Below, piece after piece: positions 63,076 to 64,000 of a DNA stretch of 64,000 nucleotides (within the stretch, counting starts at the first letter, position 1; the number at the start of each line of letters is the position of its first letter). Location: positions 41,969,606 through 42,033,605 of the forward strand of contig NC_089789.1 of assembly GCF_040412425.1 (NCBI RefSeq). Direction: 5' to 3'. The notes under the pieces are model-generated. The model did not search any database. It was not told the DNA's origin and was given only the letters and a program-made list of their open reading frames with translations. This stretch comes from Macrobrachium rosenbergii (taxonomy: Eukaryota; Arthropoda; Malacostraca; Decapoda; Palaemonidae). A program made the translations under genes and the position numbers.

Positions 63076-63691
63076 ATCCCTGCCTTACCTGTCCACTTAA
63101 GAAAACTAATTTATAGAAACCGCCAGGTCTCTCTGGGATTGAAAATCCCCCTCCATCCGATTTTCCAGATGGTTGAAGGCCCAGAATGTCCCTTAAGTGG
63201 ACCCAAAATGGAAATTCAACGTCCGGAAGATTCTCCCTCCCCCCATTTTTTATAGGCCCAGTTTTATGTTCGAGAAATGTATTTGTAGTTTTCAAAAGGA
63301 GCTATTTTATTATTTTTTAAAATGTTTTTGAAAGGGTACAAACATTCAGAGGGAAAAGGCTTGATAGAATGGAGGCAGCTGTCACAAGGTGGAAGAATAG
63401 TGGAGATGGAGAGATATGTAAATAAATGAATAAATAAATAGATACATAAGTAAAAGAAAGAAAGAAATACAAAATAAATAAAAGTTAACAAAAAACGTTA
63501 AATTGTCATTATTATTATTATTAATACTATTATTATTTGATGATTATTATTGTTGTTACTATTATTGCCATTATTATTATTGTGATAAAGATAGGAAATG
63601 GAGGTATTTCTTATGAATAAATAGAAAGATAAATAAATAAAGCGGAAGTGAAATAAGAAAGAGAAAAGAGAAAGAAAAGCTAACAAAAGCA

Positions 63692-63768
<77 letters not shown>

Positions 63769-63886
63769 GCGGAATAAAGATAGGAAATAGAGATATGTCA
63801 TGTGAATAAAAAGTAAATGAATGAATAAATAAATCAGAAAAAGAAAGGAAGAAAGGAAAGTTAACAATAATACATTGTTATTATTA

Positions 63887-63965
<79 letters not shown>
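63692..63965. repeat. Two (TTA)n tracts with shared flanks
   Basis: TTA 63692-63768 and 63872-63965. The flank AAAGATAGGAAATRGAGRTAT follows the tracts at 63585-63606 and 63776-63797, so the local unit of ~190 bp is itself duplicated. Confidence 0.9.
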
Positions 63966-63966
<1 letters not shown>

Positions 63967-64000
63967 AAAGATGTTCAAATACTTATATGAAATACGGCCT

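Noticed and set aside
62768..63295. 175-codon frame with poly-Ser and poly-Leu, and related poly-Glu/poly-Lys/poly-Asn frames
   Set aside because: Produced by (AAT)n and (AAG)n microsatellites.

Overview
This is a eukaryotic, animal, intron-rich window, most likely from a decapod crustacean. The evidence is a multi-exon CYP2-clan P450 pair of the decapod CYP2L type, a complete multi-exon CDC27/APC3 gene with GT-AG introns, several lineages of retroelement debris (Penelope-like, RTE-like, jockey/CR1-like), several tRNA-derived or SINE-like families, and an extreme density of simple repeats ((TA)n, (GA)n, (AAT)n, (AAG)n). The species cannot be fixed from this alone. No bacterial-type operon, CRISPR array, phage or virus is visible.

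Layout. (1) 121-4413, minus strand: cytochrome P450 copy A, nine intact coding exons; the tenth, with the heme cysteine, lies beyond the left edge. (2) 4.4-13.6 kb: intergenic, holding a tRNA-type SINE, two Penelope-like element (PLE) remnants, each folded into a long inverted repeat and each bounded by (TA)n tracts, and a ~60-78 bp minisatellite. (3) 13641-19930, minus strand: cytochrome P450 copy B with the same ten-exon plan. Exons 1-5 and 10 are intact, while exons 6-9 carry dense small indels, a stop and a changed heme-motif residue, so it is probably a pseudogene. (4) 20-26.7 kb: simple repeats, an RTE-like LINE fragment, a 68-bp minisatellite and dispersed repeats. (5) 26821-45658, plus strand: CDC27, fourteen coding exons, with a 364-bp MITE, a hairpin and SINE-like copies in the introns. 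SINE-like family S2 lies within and just beyond the gene, always in the sense direction. Two exons contain frame problems in this assembly. (6) 46-64 kb: no confident gene; minisatellites, a jockey/CR1-like LINE fragment, a (TA)n-centred inverted repeat, one orphan exon-like segment, and (AAT)n/(AAG)n blocks at the right end.

How the genes relate. The two P450s are a tandem same-strand duplication; copy B is transcribed first and copy A lies downstream. Such enzymes are expected to sit on the ER membrane and carry out NADPH-dependent mono-oxygenation; the substrate cannot be read from the sequence. CDC27 is an unrelated housekeeping cell-cycle gene.

Limits. Exon boundaries were placed by eye from GT-AG signals, reading phase and remembered family conservation; no alignment or RNA evidence was available. 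Some frameshifts fall in homopolymers and may be consensus errors.
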